Below, one piece after another: positions 9,379 through 19,020 of a DNA stretch of 64,000 nucleotides; positions within the stretch are counted from its first letter, which is position 1; every line of letters starts with the position of its first letter. The stretch spans positions 1 to 64,000 of the forward strand of contig JASBTM010000012.1 of NCBI GenBank assembly GCA_030148425.1, in the 5' to 3' direction. The translations under genes and the position numbers were made by a program. Source of the DNA: Hyphomicrobium sp. (GTDB lineage: Bacteria > Pseudomonadota > Alphaproteobacteria > Rhizobiales > Hyphomicrobiaceae). The notes under the pieces were generated by a model. That model searched no databases. It had not been told where the DNA came from and saw only the letters and a list, made by a program, of their open reading frames with translations.

Positions 9379-9628
9379 TCGTGTGGCTTATGTTAAAAGA
9401 CGTACCTATTTCCGACGTGTGCTGAGTTTTTATCGGGTTCAGTGAAAACAATCCCGCGGCCGTCGCCCTATATTGTCCAGTCCGTACCGGAGTCGGCACG
9501 ATCTCAATGATGTCCGATAGCGCCTGTTCCTTGCTCAGTCCGGTCAGCCCCATGACCCGGACGGTTAGTTTTCACGCCGCGGGCCGAGATCTGGCTTGCA
9601 GCAAGAAATGAGGCCGCAGGTTCAACTG
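9379..9628. other. Non-coding stretch between HPP gene and integrase remnant
   Basis: No supported gene. A short minus-strand reading frame (9356-9553, 65 codons) overlaps the HPP 3' end, matches no family I recognise and has no ribosome site, so I left it out. The stretch may be decayed mobile-element DNA because it lies between a tRNA and an integrase-like fragment. Confidence 0.4.
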
Positions 9629-9724
9629 TCAGGCTGAACTCGTCACGTGCACTTTCAAATACAACCCAGCGCCATCTGGATGAGGGCCCGGTTGGAAGAT
9701 GTTTTTAAGCGCGATGGCGATCAG
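9629..9724 (-). pseudogene. Remnant of a tyrosine-integrase N-terminus next to tRNA-Ser
   Basis: Read on the minus strand directly after the tRNA 3' end, about 31 codons give LIAIALKNIF followed by QPGPHPDGAGLYLKV and then a TGA at 9629. The PG-x-H-x-DG-x-GLYL-x-V pattern is the hallmark of the arm-binding (DUF4102) domain at the start of many tRNA-targeting phage and island integrases. There is no start codon, and similarity stops after LKV. The call rests on about 15 residues, so it is suggestive rather than proven. Confidence 0.5.
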
Positions 9725-9814
9725 TGGCGGAAGGGGTGGGATTCGAACCCACGGTGGACTTGCGCCCACGCCGGTTTTCAAGACCGGTGCCTTAAACCAC
9801 TCGGCCACCCTTCC
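9725..9814 (-). tRNA. tRNA-Ser (anticodon UGA)
   Basis: The minus strand reads GGAAGGGTGGCCGAGTGG at the 5' end, an anticodon stem CCGGT/ACCGG enclosing CTTGAAA (anticodon TGA), a long variable arm, the TTCGAATCCC T-loop, a CCCTTCC acceptor strand, discriminator G and an encoded CCA (9725-9727). The length of 90 bases and the extended variable arm fit a class II serine tRNA. Confidence 0.96.
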
Positions 9815-10036
9815 TAAGATCGCGGCTGCGGCCCTCATCCCAGCGCGGGAAACGAGAGAGTTCGCAATCGGATCGCTCCTCCTAGCGGGTTCCGGCGCTC
9901 GCCTCAAGCCCGGCGCTTAACCTGATCCTAAGCAGCGTTTGTCATCATTCAGGCAAGCTTCGGCCACCCTTTTCATATCTGATGAAGGGGAGGGTGCGCT
10001 TGGGCGGGCGTAGAGTATCGAGTTGGGTTTGCGTAC

Positions 10037-11260
10037 ATGGAAAGGGGCCTTTCAGCCCGGCTGGCCTGCCGCCTGTCGTTTGCGGCGAGCGCTGCGGTGC
10101 TTTTGACTGCGTGCTCGGGCGACCCTTCGCCGCAATCCCTCACGGGCGTCTCCCGATCGAAATTTTCCGAAAGCGAATATGGCGTCAGCACCAGTCCGCG
10201 CGTCGCTTCGCGTGACGTTCCCAAGGGCGGCGGCAACTTCAAGCTTGGTTCGCCCTACAAGGTGGCGGGCCGCTGGTATGTCCCGCGCGATAATCCAAAC
10301 TATGACGAATACGGCGTAGCTTCCTGGTATGGAGCTGATTTTCACGGACGGCGAACGGCAAACGGCGAAGTCTTCGACGCCAACGCGCTGACCGCTGCCC
10401 ATCCGACACTGCCGCTTCCCTGTTTCGTCTACGTGACCAACGTGGACAACGGCCGGACAGTACTCGTCCGGGTCAACGACCGGGGTCCCTACGTCAATGA
10501 CCGCTTGATCGACATGTCGTATGCGGCGGCGAAGCAACTCGGCTACCTTGCAAAGGGCCGGGCGCGCGTTCGCGTCCGATTTGCGGGTTTAGCGCCGCTC
10601 AATGGCGACGACCGCCGCGAACGGCAATTCCTGGCGTCGCAACAGGATCGTCCGCAGGAGCGCGGCTGGTCTTCGCGTCCAGCTCCCGCGCCGTCGCGCG
10701 ACTACGCCTCGGCCGAGGAACAGGCCTCCGGCATGCCGCCGGATGCATCCGATCAGTGGGACGCAAATTCATACCGGGCATCGCTCGCGGGCAAACCCAC
10801 GCCGCAACCGCCCGCTGCCGCGCGCCGGTCACGTGCTCTTGTCCAAACCGCGAGCTTGTCTCCGCCGCCGGATTCCAGCGGCGAAGGCCGCATGTCGCTT
10901 GCCGCTCCGCCGCCTGAGCCACAGCCCTTCGAAGCGCAGCCCTTCGCTCCAGCGCAAGCCCAGTCCTATGGCGGAGATCAGTCGTACGATTCCGCGCCGT
11001 CATATTCGGGATATTCGGGGGCAGGTTCCTCTGGTCGGGCTTATGTGCAAGTCGGCCTATTCCGGGACCGCTCCAATGCTGAGCGGCTCCGGCGGGAACT
11101 CGGTTCACTTGGCCCCGTCGAAGTTGCGCCGATACAAGTCAATAACGGAACGCAGGTCTATCGCGTCCGTCTCGGACCATTTTCGCAAGGCGATGCTACG
11201 CGCACACAAAGCCGCGTAGCCGCGTATGGCGTCGCGAACACCGCAATTGTGGCCGATTAA
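10037..11260 (+). CDS. rlpA: RlpA-family septal lytic transglycosylase lipoprotein with SPOR domain
   Basis: 407 residues. The N-terminus is a lipoprotein signal with lipobox LLTAC (Cys at about residue 26). A double-psi beta-barrel at about 95 to 190 has YGVASWYGADFHGRRTANGE, the conserved VRVNDRGPY and the RLIDMSYAAAKQLG helix. A Pro/Ala/Gln-rich linker (about 210 to 330) leads to a C-terminal SPOR domain (YVQVGLFRDRSNAERLRREL, YRVRLGPFS) that binds denuded septal peptidoglycan. Family members cleave naked glycan strands during division. It stands alone, upstream of a DD-carboxypeptidase on the same strand. Confidence 0.93.
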   Translation: MERGLSARLACRLSFAASAAVLLTACSGDPSPQSLTGVSRSKFSESEYGVSTSPRVASRDVPKGGGNFKLGSPYKVAGRWYVPRDNPNYDEYGVASWYGADFHGRRTANGEVFDANALTAAHPTLPLPCFVYVTNVDNGRTVLVRVNDRGPYVNDRLIDMSYAAAKQLGYLAKGRARVRVRFAGLAPLNGDDRRERQFLASQQDRPQERGWSSRPAPAPSRDYASAEEQASGMPPDASDQWDANSYRASLAGKPTPQPPAAARRSRALVQTASLSPPPDSSGEGRMSLAAPPPEPQPFEAQPFAPAQAQSYGGDQSYDSAPSYSGYSGAGSSGRAYVQVGLFRDRSNAERLRRELGSLGPVEVAPIQVNNGTQVYRVRLGPFSQGDATRTQSRVAAYGVANTAIVAD

Positions 11261-11377
11261 ACGACGATAACGTCGTCGCCGTTAACCCGGCGTTGACCAT
11301 GTCACGATGGGATCGGATACTCCGGTTCCCAGTCGGGTCGCCTCTGGCGACAGTGCAAAGCGAACGCGATTCGAGCG

Positions 11378-12556
11378 ATGTGGAATAAGCGAAGCATCTG
11401 CCTCGCCATCATGCTGGTGGCCGTACTGCTGGCCTCGGTCCTTCGCAGCGCCGAGGCTGCAGAACCCGTCTTCACAACCAAGGCGCCGAACGCGGTCCTC
11501 ATGGATGCGGCGACGGGAGCCGTGCTCTTCCAGCAGAACGCCGACGAGCTGATCCAGCCCGCGAGCATGAGCAAGCTCATGACGCTCGCTGTACTCTTCC
11601 GCGCCATCAAGGAAGGGCGCATCCACAAGACCGACGAATTCACGATGAGCGTCAACGCGTGGCGCAACGGCGGCGCGCCGTCGGGCACGTCGGCGATGAT
11701 GGTGCCGGTCAACACCAAGGCGACGGTGGACGAACTGATCCAAGGCATCGCGATCCAGTCGGGCAACGATGCCGCGATGTGCATCGCCGAGGGCATGGCG
11801 GGAAGCGAGACGGCTTTCGCGAAGATGATGACCGACGAGGCGCGCCGCATCGGGCTCGTCAAATCGACCTTCGCCAACGCGACAGGCCTCGGCAATCCGA
11901 GCCATCTGATGACGGTCCGCGAACTCGCCATTCTCGCGCGCTACCTCATCACCGAATATCCGGAACTTTATCCCGTCTTCGGGCAAAAAGAGTTCCTCTA
12001 TCGCAAGCATCGATTCATCAATCGCAACCCGCTGCTGTTCCTGAACATCGGCGCCGACGGACTGAAGACGGGACATATCGCGGCGGCGGGATATGGTCTT
12101 GTCGGCTCGGCCGTGCAGGACGGCAAACGGCTGATCGTCGTCGTCAGCGGCTTGCAGAAGCCCGATCAGCGCAAGGACGAGGCGGCGCGCCTGTTCGACT
12201 GGGGCTTCAAGTCCTTCAGCGAGGTGAAGCTGTTCGATGGCGGCGAGGTTATCGGCCAGGCGCGGGTTTGGGGCGGGAAGATCTGGTACGTGCCGCTTGC
12301 CGCCAAGGACGACGTGATGTTTACGATGCCCAAATATCCGGCAAACCAGCGGCTTTCGGCCGAGATCGTCTACAAGGCTCCGCTCAAGCCGCCCGTGAAG
12401 AAGGGCGATCAGGTGGCCACGCTGCGCATCTCGAGCTCCAGCAGCGCCTCAGCCGAAGTTCCGCTCTATGCGACGGAAGACGTATCGAAGGGCGGAATCG
12501 TCCGTCAGGGCGTCGATTCGCTTGTGCTAATGGCCTTGCGCCGGCTGGCGCTCTAG
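11378..12556 (+). CDS. dacA: D-alanyl-D-alanine carboxypeptidase (PBP5/6 type)
   Basis: 392 residues with an N-terminal signal (ICLAIMLVAVLLASVLRSAEA). The penicillin-binding motifs are complete: SMSK (SxxK serine-lysine pair, about residue 63), SGN (about 125) and KTG (in DGLKTGHIAAAGYG, about 229). A beta-rich C-terminal domain characteristic of PBP5 follows. It removes the terminal D-Ala from peptidoglycan pentapeptides in the periplasm. The start ATG at 11378 has only a weak ribosome site. It is followed 30 bases later by tmk. The exact paralogue name (dacA, dacC or dacF) is not decidable here. Confidence 0.92.
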   Translation: MWNKRSICLAIMLVAVLLASVLRSAEAAEPVFTTKAPNAVLMDAATGAVLFQQNADELIQPASMSKLMTLAVLFRAIKEGRIHKTDEFTMSVNAWRNGGAPSGTSAMMVPVNTKATVDELIQGIAIQSGNDAAMCIAEGMAGSETAFAKMMTDEARRIGLVKSTFANATGLGNPSHLMTVRELAILARYLITEYPELYPVFGQKEFLYRKHRFINRNPLLFLNIGADGLKTGHIAAAGYGLVGSAVQDGKRLIVVVSGLQKPDQRKDEAARLFDWGFKSFSEVKLFDGGEVIGQARVWGGKIWYVPLAAKDDVMFTMPKYPANQRLSAEIVYKAPLKPPVKKGDQVATLRISSSSSASAEVPLYATEDVSKGGIVRQGVDSLVLMALRRLAL

Positions 12557-12586
12557 ATTACGCCCGCCTGAAGCAGAGGCGAGCCC

Positions 12587-13216
12587 ATGAAGCGCGGAAA
12601 ATTCATCACATTCGAAGGTGGCGAAGCTACGGGGAAGTCGACCCAGGCGAAGCGTCTGGCCGAACGGCTCGAGCGCGCCGGAATTCCGGTCGTCGTCACG
12701 CGTGAGCCCGGCGGCACTCCGGTTGGCGAAGACGTTCGACAGCTGATCCTCAAGGATCGCCCGACGGACCCCGTTACCGAGCTGCTGCTGTTCGCAGCTG
12801 CTCGCGCCGAGCATGTGACGTCGGTGATCCGTCCGGCGCTCGACGATGGAACGTGGGTCATCTCCGACCGCTTCATCGATTCAACGCGCGTCTATCAGGG
12901 CAAACTCTACGGCCTGGAACGCACCTTCATCGAAGAGCTCGAGCGTTTCACAGTTGCTCCGGATTATCCCGACCTGACGCTGATCCTCGATCTACCGGCG
13001 AGCGCTGGGATGGAAAGGGCGCAGCTTCGCGGAACTCTGTCCCGCTACGACGCGGAACGCATCGAGACGCATGAAGCCTTGCGCGAAGGTTTTCTCGAAA
13101 TCGCCGAAGCCGAGCCGCAGCGCTGCGTGCTGATCGACGGCCATCTGCCGCTGGCGAGCGTCGAAACGGCGGTTTGGCAGGCGGTGAGCGCGCATCTCCT
13201 CGCCGAGGCGGATTGA
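12587..13216 (+). CDS. tmk: Thymidylate kinase
   Basis: 209 residues. The P-loop is FEGGEATGKST (about 7 to 17), followed by the TREPGGTPVGE segment, the DRFIDST DR(Y/F) motif (about 94 to 100) and a LID region around GMERAQLRGTLSRYD. It phosphorylates dTMP to dTDP. The stop codon overlaps the holB start in the arrangement TGATG, so the two are translationally coupled. Confidence 0.96.
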   Translation: MKRGKFITFEGGEATGKSTQAKRLAERLERAGIPVVVTREPGGTPVGEDVRQLILKDRPTDPVTELLLFAAARAEHVTSVIRPALDDGTWVISDRFIDSTRVYQGKLYGLERTFIEELERFTVAPDYPDLTLILDLPASAGMERAQLRGTLSRYDAERIETHEALREGFLEIAEAEPQRCVLIDGHLPLASVETAVWQAVSAHLLAEAD

Positions 13217-14337
13217 TGGCGCGCGCGCCTCTGGCCGCCGAGATCGAGGCGCTGCCGGAAGCGGATCGTCTCGACGACTTTCCGCATCCGCGTGAGACGC
13301 GCGCTCTTTACGGCCAGGAAGGAGCGCAATCGGTTTTCGCGGAATCGCTCGCTAGCGGGCGCATGCATCACGCGTGGCTGCTTGCGGGACCGTCCGGGAT
13401 CGGCAAGGCGACGCTGGCCTATCAGATCGCGCGCGCTGCGCTGGCGGAAGCCGATGAGCGCGATATGTTCGGGCAGGGGCTCGCCATCGAGCCCAATTGC
13501 CGGACGGACCGCACGATCCGCGCATTGTCGCATCCGTCTCTGTGCGTCATCCGCCGCACGTATGATCCGAAGACGAAGCGCTTTTCGCAATTCATCCCGG
13601 TCGACGAAGTACGCAAGCTCAAGGGCTTTCTGGCGCTGAGCGCCGGCGAAGGAGGCCGCCGCATCGTCATCGTCGATAGTGCGGACGAACTCAATCAAAA
13701 CGCGGCCAACGCGCTTCTGAAATCTCTGGAAGAGCCTCCGGGGCGGACGGTTTTTCTGCTGGTAACCTCATCGCCCGGCAGGCTGCTCTCGACCATTCGG
13801 TCGCGGTGCCGCGTGATCTCGATGCCGGCGCTTTCCGACAGCGATTTGCGGCGCGCCGCCTCGCAGGCGCTGACCACGGCGGAAAAGAGCATTCCAGAGG
13901 CGCACGAGTGGGAAAACCTCATTCCTCTCGCGGGCGGCAGCGTGGGCCGGGCGCTCATCCTGCTTGGCGGCGGTGGGCTCGCCCTTCAGGCCCGGATCGA
14001 CCAGATCCTCGGCGGCCTGCCGAAGCTCGATCTGAGGGCCGTTCACGCTTTGTCGGACGAACTGCAGCCAATGGCGCAGGACCGCAAGTTCCAGTTGTTC
14101 ATGGACCTGTTCCAGACGAGCCTCGGACGGCTGATTTCGGCCGCCGCGACGGGCGAGGGGGTTTCCCGCGACGTCGAGCTTTCCCGCCGGCTTATCAAGC
14201 CTGAGCGCCTTGCCACTTTTGCCGAGCTATGGGAAACACTGGCCCGCGACAAGGCTGACACCGTTACGCTCAACCTTGACCGAAAATCGCTCATCCTCGG
14301 AAGTTTCGCCCGCCTCGAGGCAGCGAGCCGCGGCTGA
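13216..14337 (+). CDS. holB: DNA polymerase III subunit delta'
   Basis: 373 residues from the ATG at 13216 that overlaps the tmk stop. A longer frame reaches back to 13174 but would overlap tmk needlessly. The AAA+ clamp-loader fold is visible: [26 protein letters not shown] (P-loop), then [24 protein letters not shown] (Walker B and sensor region) and STIRSRCR (SRC motif). It is the non-hydrolysing stator subunit of the clamp loader. The tmk-holB-metG-tatD-MBL order is common in alphaproteobacteria. Confidence 0.94.
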   Translation: MARAPLAAEIEALPEADRLDDFPHPRETRALYGQEGAQSVFAESLASGRMHHAWLLAGPSGIGKATLAYQIARAALAEADERDMFGQGLAIEPNCRTDRTIRALSHPSLCVIRRTYDPKTKRFSQFIPVDEVRKLKGFLALSAGEGGRRIVIVDSADELNQNAANALLKSLEEPPGRTVFLLVTSSPGRLLSTIRSRCRVISMPALSDSDLRRAASQALTTAEKSIPEAHEWENLIPLAGGSVGRALILLGGGGLALQARIDQILGGLPKLDLRAVHALSDELQPMAQDRKFQLFMDLFQTSLGRLISAAATGEGVSRDVELSRRLIKPERLATFAELWETLARDKADTVTLNLDRKSLILGSFARLEAASRG

Positions 14338-14387
14338 GCAGGGCGTGCTTTTGCGCCCGCGTCAGGCAGTGCAGAAAGAATCTGAGA

Positions 14388-15938
14388 GTGGCGGAAAAGT
14401 ATTACATCACGACGCCGATCTTCTACCCGAACGGCAAGCCGCATATCGGCCACGCCTATACGGTCATTGCAAGCGATACGCTCGCCCGCTTCGCGCGCCT
14501 CGACGGCAAGGATGTATTCTTCCTGTCGGGAACAGACGAGCACGGTCTCAAGATGCAGCAGACCGCGGAGAAGGAAGGCATCACGCCTCTCGAACTGGCC
14601 GACCGCAACTCCGCGATCTTCCGCGATCTCTACGAAGTGCTCGGCGCTTCGAACGACGATTTCATCCGCACAACGGAGCCGCGCCATTACGCGGCGTGTC
14701 AGGCGATCTGGAAAAAGATGGCGGCCAACGGCGATATCTATCTCGACCGTTATGGCGGCTGGTACTCTGTTCGCCAGGAAGCCTATTTCGACGAGAAGGA
14801 AACGACCCTCGGCGAAGACGGCGTGCGCCGCGAGCCGCTCGGCTCGCCTGTCGAATGGAACGAAGAGGAAAGCTATTTCTTCCGGCTTTCCGCCTACGAA
14901 GACAAGCTGCTCGCTCTCTACGAAAGCAATCCGGAATTCGTCGGACCGCCGGAGCGGCGCAACGAGGTCGCGAGCTTCGTTAAATCGGGGCTCAGGGACC
15001 TTTCCGTTTCGCGCTCGACGTTCAATTGGGGCGTGCCGGTTCCGGGTGACGAAAAGCACGTGATGTACGTCTGGGTCGATGCCTTGACGAACTACATCAC
15101 GGCCGCGGGCTATCCCGATACCAATGCCGAAAAGTGGAAATACTGGCCCGCTGACGTCCACGTGATCGGCAAGGACATCGTCCGTTTCCACGCCGTCTAC
15201 TGGCCCGCGTTCTTGATGTCGGCCGGCGTTGAGCTACCCAAGCGCGTCTTCGCACATGGGTTTCTGTTCAACCGCGGCGAGAAGATGTCGAAGTCGGTCG
15301 GCAACGTCGTCGATCCGTTCGAGTTGGTTGAAACGTTCGGTCGCGATGCCGTGCGCTATTTCTTCTTGCGCGAAGTCATGTTCGGGCAGGACGGCAGCTA
15401 TTCGGCGGACGTGATCGTCAACCGCATCAACGCCGACCTCGCGAACAATCTCGGCAACCTGGCGCAGCGCTCGTTGTCGATGATCTTCAAGAATTGCGAC
15501 GGCGCCATTCCGCAGCCCGGCGCGCTGAGCGAAGCCGATCAGGCGATCCTCGCGGCGACGGACGGACTGTATGTGACGGTGCGCGCCGAGATGGACCGCC
15601 AGGGCGTCACGAAATATCTCGACGCGCTGTGGGCCGTCATCGCCGATGCGAACCGCTACTTCGCGGCGGAAGAGCCTTGGGCGAAGAAGAAAACCGACCC
15701 CGCGCGCATGGCGACGATCCTTTACGTCACGGCGGAATGTGTGCGGCAGTTCGCGCTGCTGATCCAGCCGGTGATGCCCGAAAGCGCGACAAAGCTGCTC
15801 GATCTCCTCGCGATTGCCCCCGAAGCCCGCACGTTCGCAAGCCTTGGCGAGCCAGGACGCCTGACGCCGGGGACGAAAACCCCTGAACCGCAAGGCGTTT
15901 TCCCGCGTTATGTCGCGCCGGAAGACGGCAAGGCGTGA
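14388..15938 (+). CDS. metG: Methionyl-tRNA synthetase
   Basis: 516 residues starting at a GTG (14388). Class I signatures are HIGH in [11 protein letters not shown] (about 21) and KMSKS in [15 protein letters not shown] (about 301). The alpha-helical anticodon-binding domain follows. The protein stops after the catalytic and anticodon domains and lacks the C-terminal tRNA-binding EMAP/Trbp111-like dimerisation domain seen in the E. coli enzyme, which is usual for the short alphaproteobacterial form. It lies 50 bases downstream of holB. Confidence 0.96.
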   Translation: MAEKYYITTPIFYPNGKPHIGHAYTVIASDTLARFARLDGKDVFFLSGTDEHGLKMQQTAEKEGITPLELADRNSAIFRDLYEVLGASNDDFIRTTEPRHYAACQAIWKKMAANGDIYLDRYGGWYSVRQEAYFDEKETTLGEDGVRREPLGSPVEWNEEESYFFRLSAYEDKLLALYESNPEFVGPPERRNEVASFVKSGLRDLSVSRSTFNWGVPVPGDEKHVMYVWVDALTNYITAAGYPDTNAEKWKYWPADVHVIGKDIVRFHAVYWPAFLMSAGVELPKRVFAHGFLFNRGEKMSKSVGNVVDPFELVETFGRDAVRYFFLREVMFGQDGSYSADVIVNRINADLANNLGNLAQRSLSMIFKNCDGAIPQPGALSEADQAILAATDGLYVTVRAEMDRQGVTKYLDALWAVIADANRYFAAEEPWAKKKTDPARMATILYVTAECVRQFALLIQPVMPESATKLLDLLAIAPEARTFASLGEPGRLTPGTKTPEPQGVFPRYVAPEDGKA

Positions 15939-15990
15939 CGGACAACGCGCCGCACGTCGCAGGCGCGCCTCCGGAGAGTAAAAAGACCCG

Positions 15991-16812
15991 ATGCTTGTCG
16001 ATCACCATTGCCATCTCGACTTTCCCGAGTTCGCATCGGAGCTTGACGACGTCGTAGCGCGGGCGCGGGCCGCCGGCGTAGCGACGCTCGTCACGATATC
16101 GACGCGCATCCGCGAGTTCGACAAGCTGAAGGCCATCGCAGAGCGCTTCGAGGACGTCTATTGCTCGGTCGGAACGCATCCGAACAACGCCCACGAAGAA
16201 CTCGATATCCCGCTCGAACGGATCATCGAGCTTTCGAAGCATCCGAAGGTCGTTGCGATCGGAGAAGCGGGCCTCGACTATCACTACGACACGTCGACGC
16301 CAGCGGCGCAGGCCGAAGGCTTTCGCCGTCACATCGCGGCGGCGCGCGAAACGGGATTGCCGCTCGAGATCCACACGCGCGACGCAGACGAGGATACGCT
16401 CGCCATTCTTGAGGAAGAGACGGCCAAGGGCGCCTTTCCGGCCGTGCTCCATTGCTTCACGGGCGGGCGAAAGCTGGCGATGCGTGCCGTCGAGCTTGGC
16501 CTCTATGTCTCTTTCACTGGCGTGATTACGTTCAAGAACTCTGAAAATCTGCGCGAGATTGCGCGCGATGTGCCGCTCGATCGTCTTCTGGTCGAGACCG
16601 ACGCGCCGTTCCTTGCGCCGATGCCGTTTCGCGGCAAGCGGAACGAACCGTCGTTCGTCGTGCGAACGGCAGCGACGCTCGCGGCAGTGAAGGACGTTTC
16701 GCCGGACGACATCGCTCGCGCGACAACCGAGAATTTCTTCAGACTCTACAGCAAAGCAAAGCGGCCGAAGTCTATGTCCTCTCCATCATCAGGCGGGTCT
16801 GCCGCAGCATGA
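15991..16812 (+). CDS. tatD: TatD-family metal-dependent hydrolase (DNase)
   Basis: 273 residues. Metal ligands are recognisable: HCHLDF near the start, GEAGLDYHYD (about 90), IHTRDADED (about 129), LHCFTGG (about 153) and VETDAPFLAP (about 202). Family members are 3'-exonucleases or related phosphoesterases of the amidohydrolase fold. A good ribosome site (GGAGAG) precedes the ATG. The end overlaps the next gene by four bases (ATGA), implying coupling. Confidence 0.93.
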   Translation: MLVDHHCHLDFPEFASELDDVVARARAAGVATLVTISTRIREFDKLKAIAERFEDVYCSVGTHPNNAHEELDIPLERIIELSKHPKVVAIGEAGLDYHYDTSTPAAQAEGFRRHIAAARETGLPLEIHTRDADEDTLAILEEETAKGAFPAVLHCFTGGRKLAMRAVELGLYVSFTGVITFKNSENLREIARDVPLDRLLVETDAPFLAPMPFRGKRNEPSFVVRTAATLAAVKDVSPDDIARATTENFFRLYSKAKRPKSMSSPSSGGSAAA

Positions 16813-17606
16813 GCTACAGATGCACGATCTTGGGCTGCGGATCATCCGGAGGCGTGCCGCGCATCGGCATGAACTGGGGCGCGTGCGATCCTGAGAATAA
16901 GAAGAACCGGCGGCTGCGATGCTCGGCCCTCGTGGAGCGGACCGGCTCGGGCGGACGCACTTCGGTTTTGATCGATACGTCGCCGGATTTCCGTGAGCAG
17001 ATTCTTTCGACGCGGCTGACGGCGCTCGACGGCGTGCTCTACACGCACGATCACGCCGACCATACGCACGGCATCGATGACCTGCGCATGGTCGCGTTCG
17101 CGATGAAGAAGCGCGTCGACGTCTATTTCAACAAGGAGACGGGCGACAGCCTGAAGTCGCGCTTCGCGTATTGCTTCGAGACGCCGCCCGGTTCGCCTTA
17201 TATGCCGATGCTGAACGGTCATGAGATCGACAGCGTCACGCCGGTCGAAATCTCCGGCGGCGGTGGAATGATCACGGCGCGGCCGATCCAGCAGTGGCAC
17301 GGCTCGATCCACTCGCTGGGCTATCGTTTTTCAAATCTGGCGTACTCGCCCGACATCAACGACATCCCGGCGGCGTCCATTCCGCTGCTCGAAGGCCTCG
17401 ACGTCTGGATCGTCGATGCGTTGCGCAACGGCGTGCATGAAAGCCATTTCAGCGTGAAGCAGGCGCTGGCGTGGGCCGAGCGTCTCAAGCCCAAGCGCAC
17501 GATCCTCACGCACATGACGAGCGAACTCGATTACGAAACTCTCGCGCGCGAGCTGCCTGCCGGTGTCGAACCGGCGTACGACGGAATGATGATTTCGTTT
17601 ACGTGA
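16809..17606 (+). CDS. MBL-fold metallohydrolase, PhnP-like
   Basis: 265 residues. Gly-rich start (ILGCGSSGGVPRIG), the metal site THDHADHTHGIDDLR (about 79), IDTSPDFREQ and the terminal LTHMT stretch are the pattern of the metallo-beta-lactamase subfamily that includes phosphoribosyl cyclic phosphodiesterase PhnP. No phosphonate genes are nearby, so the substrate is undefined. It starts within the tatD stop codon. Confidence 0.9.
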   Translation: MSYRCTILGCGSSGGVPRIGMNWGACDPENKKNRRLRCSALVERTGSGGRTSVLIDTSPDFREQILSTRLTALDGVLYTHDHADHTHGIDDLRMVAFAMKKRVDVYFNKETGDSLKSRFAYCFETPPGSPYMPMLNGHEIDSVTPVEISGGGGMITARPIQQWHGSIHSLGYRFSNLAYSPDINDIPAASIPLLEGLDVWIVDALRNGVHESHFSVKQALAWAERLKPKRTILTHMTSELDYETLARELPAGVEPAYDGMMISFT

Positions 17607-17607
17607 G

Positions 17608-17628
17608 GGTGGCGGCGAATGCGCCACC
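17608..17628. terminator. Hairpin between two convergent genes
   Basis: GGTGGCG (17608-17614) and CGCCACC (17622-17628) form a perfect seven-base stem with a seven-base loop directly after the MBL hydrolase stop. It lies between convergent genes and could stop transcription from either side. It lacks a strong T tail. Confidence 0.4.
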
Positions 17629-17634
17629 GCTTGC

Positions 17635-18027
17635 TTACTTCCAGAGGCCGTAGTCTTCCCATTTCGCTTCTGGAATCTCGCCGCCGAGTTTGTAATCGAA
17701 GGTCTTGGCCTTCATCTGATCGTCGGTGACGGCGCAGGTGAAATCGAGGAAATACCAGCGGTTCTTCGCGCGCACCGCGCCGCCCTTCGCGACGACGATA
17801 TTGTCCTTGAACACCGCGGGCTTTTGAATCGTGGTCGTGACGCGATCGACGCCCTTGAGGTGACTGCCTTTGCGAACAGCGTCGATGCCGCGCAAGTTGC
17901 AGACCTGATGCGCACGCTCTTCGGGCTCCAGCTCCTTGAGCACGCGATCCATCGATGCGTCGGCCAGCGCCATCTGAGCACTGCCTACGAGCGTAAGCAG
18001 CACGACGAAACTTCTAATCGAGAGCAT
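17635..18027 (-). CDS. Secreted DUF930-domain protein
   Basis: 130 residues with a clear signal peptide (RSFVVLLTLVGSAQMALA/DASMD). The mature part has ELEPEERAHQVCNLRGIDAV and KNRWYFLDFTCAVTDDQMKA, the cysteine-containing pattern of DUF930, a family found mostly in Hyphomicrobiales with no known function. It is transcribed alone and converges on the MBL hydrolase gene. The 229 bp upstream of it holds no gene. Confidence 0.8.
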   Translation of the reverse strand: MLSIRSFVVLLTLVGSAQMALADASMDRVLKELEPEERAHQVCNLRGIDAVRKGSHLKGVDRVTTTIQKPAVFKDNIVVAKGGAVRAKNRWYFLDFTCAVTDDQMKAKTFDYKLGGEIPEAKWEDYGLWK

Positions 18028-18256
18028 TCCCCTGGCTTCCCCATCTCAATTTCCTCGGCCATGAAGACCGGACGCAAACGGCCCCCCGACCGCGAGCGCC
18101 AAAACGCGCGATGATGTGACCGTAATGAGGCGAGATCCGGCACCGGCGCGCTTTGCTGCAATGCGCGCGATGAAAACGGCTGTGTTTCCAGACTTCGCCC
18201 GGCAGATATTTCATAAATGTAAAACTGCCGGAGAGGTGCTGTCGCACCCGTGCGCC

Positions 18257-18988
18257 TTACGCCAGCGGTTCACGCCACTGTCGAAAATTGATGACTTCGC
18301 CGTTTCTCTCGCACTCAGGCGATGCAAGCTCGAGGAACAACGGAACGAGGTCTTCAGGCGAGGGCAGGGTGGCTGGATCTTCTCCCGGGAAGGCCTTGGC
18401 ACGCATCTGCGTGCGCGTTGCGCCGGGATTGATGAGGTTCGCTCTGACGGGGGTGCTCACAAGCTCGGCCGCCCAAGTCTTGACGAGAGCTTCGAGGCCG
18501 GCCTTCGACGCCGAGTAGGCGCCCCAGTACGCATATTTTCCGCTTGCGGCGCCGGATGTCACGAAAATCGCGCGCCCTGCGTCCGAACGCTTGAGAAGCG
18601 GATCGAGCGTGCGGATCAGCCGCCAGTTGGCTGTGAGGTTAACGTCGATAGCAGACAAAAATCCCTCTTCGGTCGTGTGACCGATAGGCGAGAGCGGCCC
18701 GAGTACGCCGGCGTTGGATACGAGGATATCGAGCCGGTCCCAGCGCTGAAAGATCGTCGGGCCGAGTTGATCGACCCTGTCGCCGCGTTTGAGGTCGAGC
18801 TGCAGGAGCGTCGCCGCGCCGCCAGTCGAACGGATTTCGTCGTCAACGGCTTCAAGTGCGCTGAGGGACCGGGCGGCAAGAATGACGTGTGCGCCAGCGC
18901 CAGCAAGGCCGAGCGCAACGGCACGGCCAATGCCGCGCGATGCTCCGGTGACAAGGGCGATCCGGCCGGAGAGAGACGTATTCGTCAT
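18257..18988 (-). CDS. SDR-family NAD(P)-dependent oxidoreductase
   Basis: 243 residues with the classical short-chain dehydrogenase layout: nucleotide motif TGASRGIG (about 14 to 21), VSNAGVLGP (the NNAG position), catalytic Ser in SGAASG and YWGAYSASKAG (YxxxK, about 150). The substrate cannot be inferred. It follows purF on the same strand after 32 bases, so it is probably the last gene of that transcript. Confidence 0.9.
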   Translation of the reverse strand: MTNTSLSGRIALVTGASRGIGRAVALGLAGAGAHVILAARSLSALEAVDDEIRSTGGAATLLQLDLKRGDRVDQLGPTIFQRWDRLDILVSNAGVLGPLSPIGHTTEEGFLSAIDVNLTANWRLIRTLDPLLKRSDAGRAIFVTSGAASGKYAYWGAYSASKAGLEALVKTWAAELVSTPVRANLINPGATRTQMRAKAFPGEDPATLPSPEDLVPLFLELASPECERNGEVINFRQWREPLA

Positions 18989-19020
18989 GTGTCACTCGCA
19001 GGCCGTGAAGCAATCCGCCG

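Noticed and set aside
9356-9553. 65-codon minus-strand frame between the HPP gene and the tRNA
   Set aside because: It overlaps the HPP 3' end, has no ribosome site and matches nothing I know.
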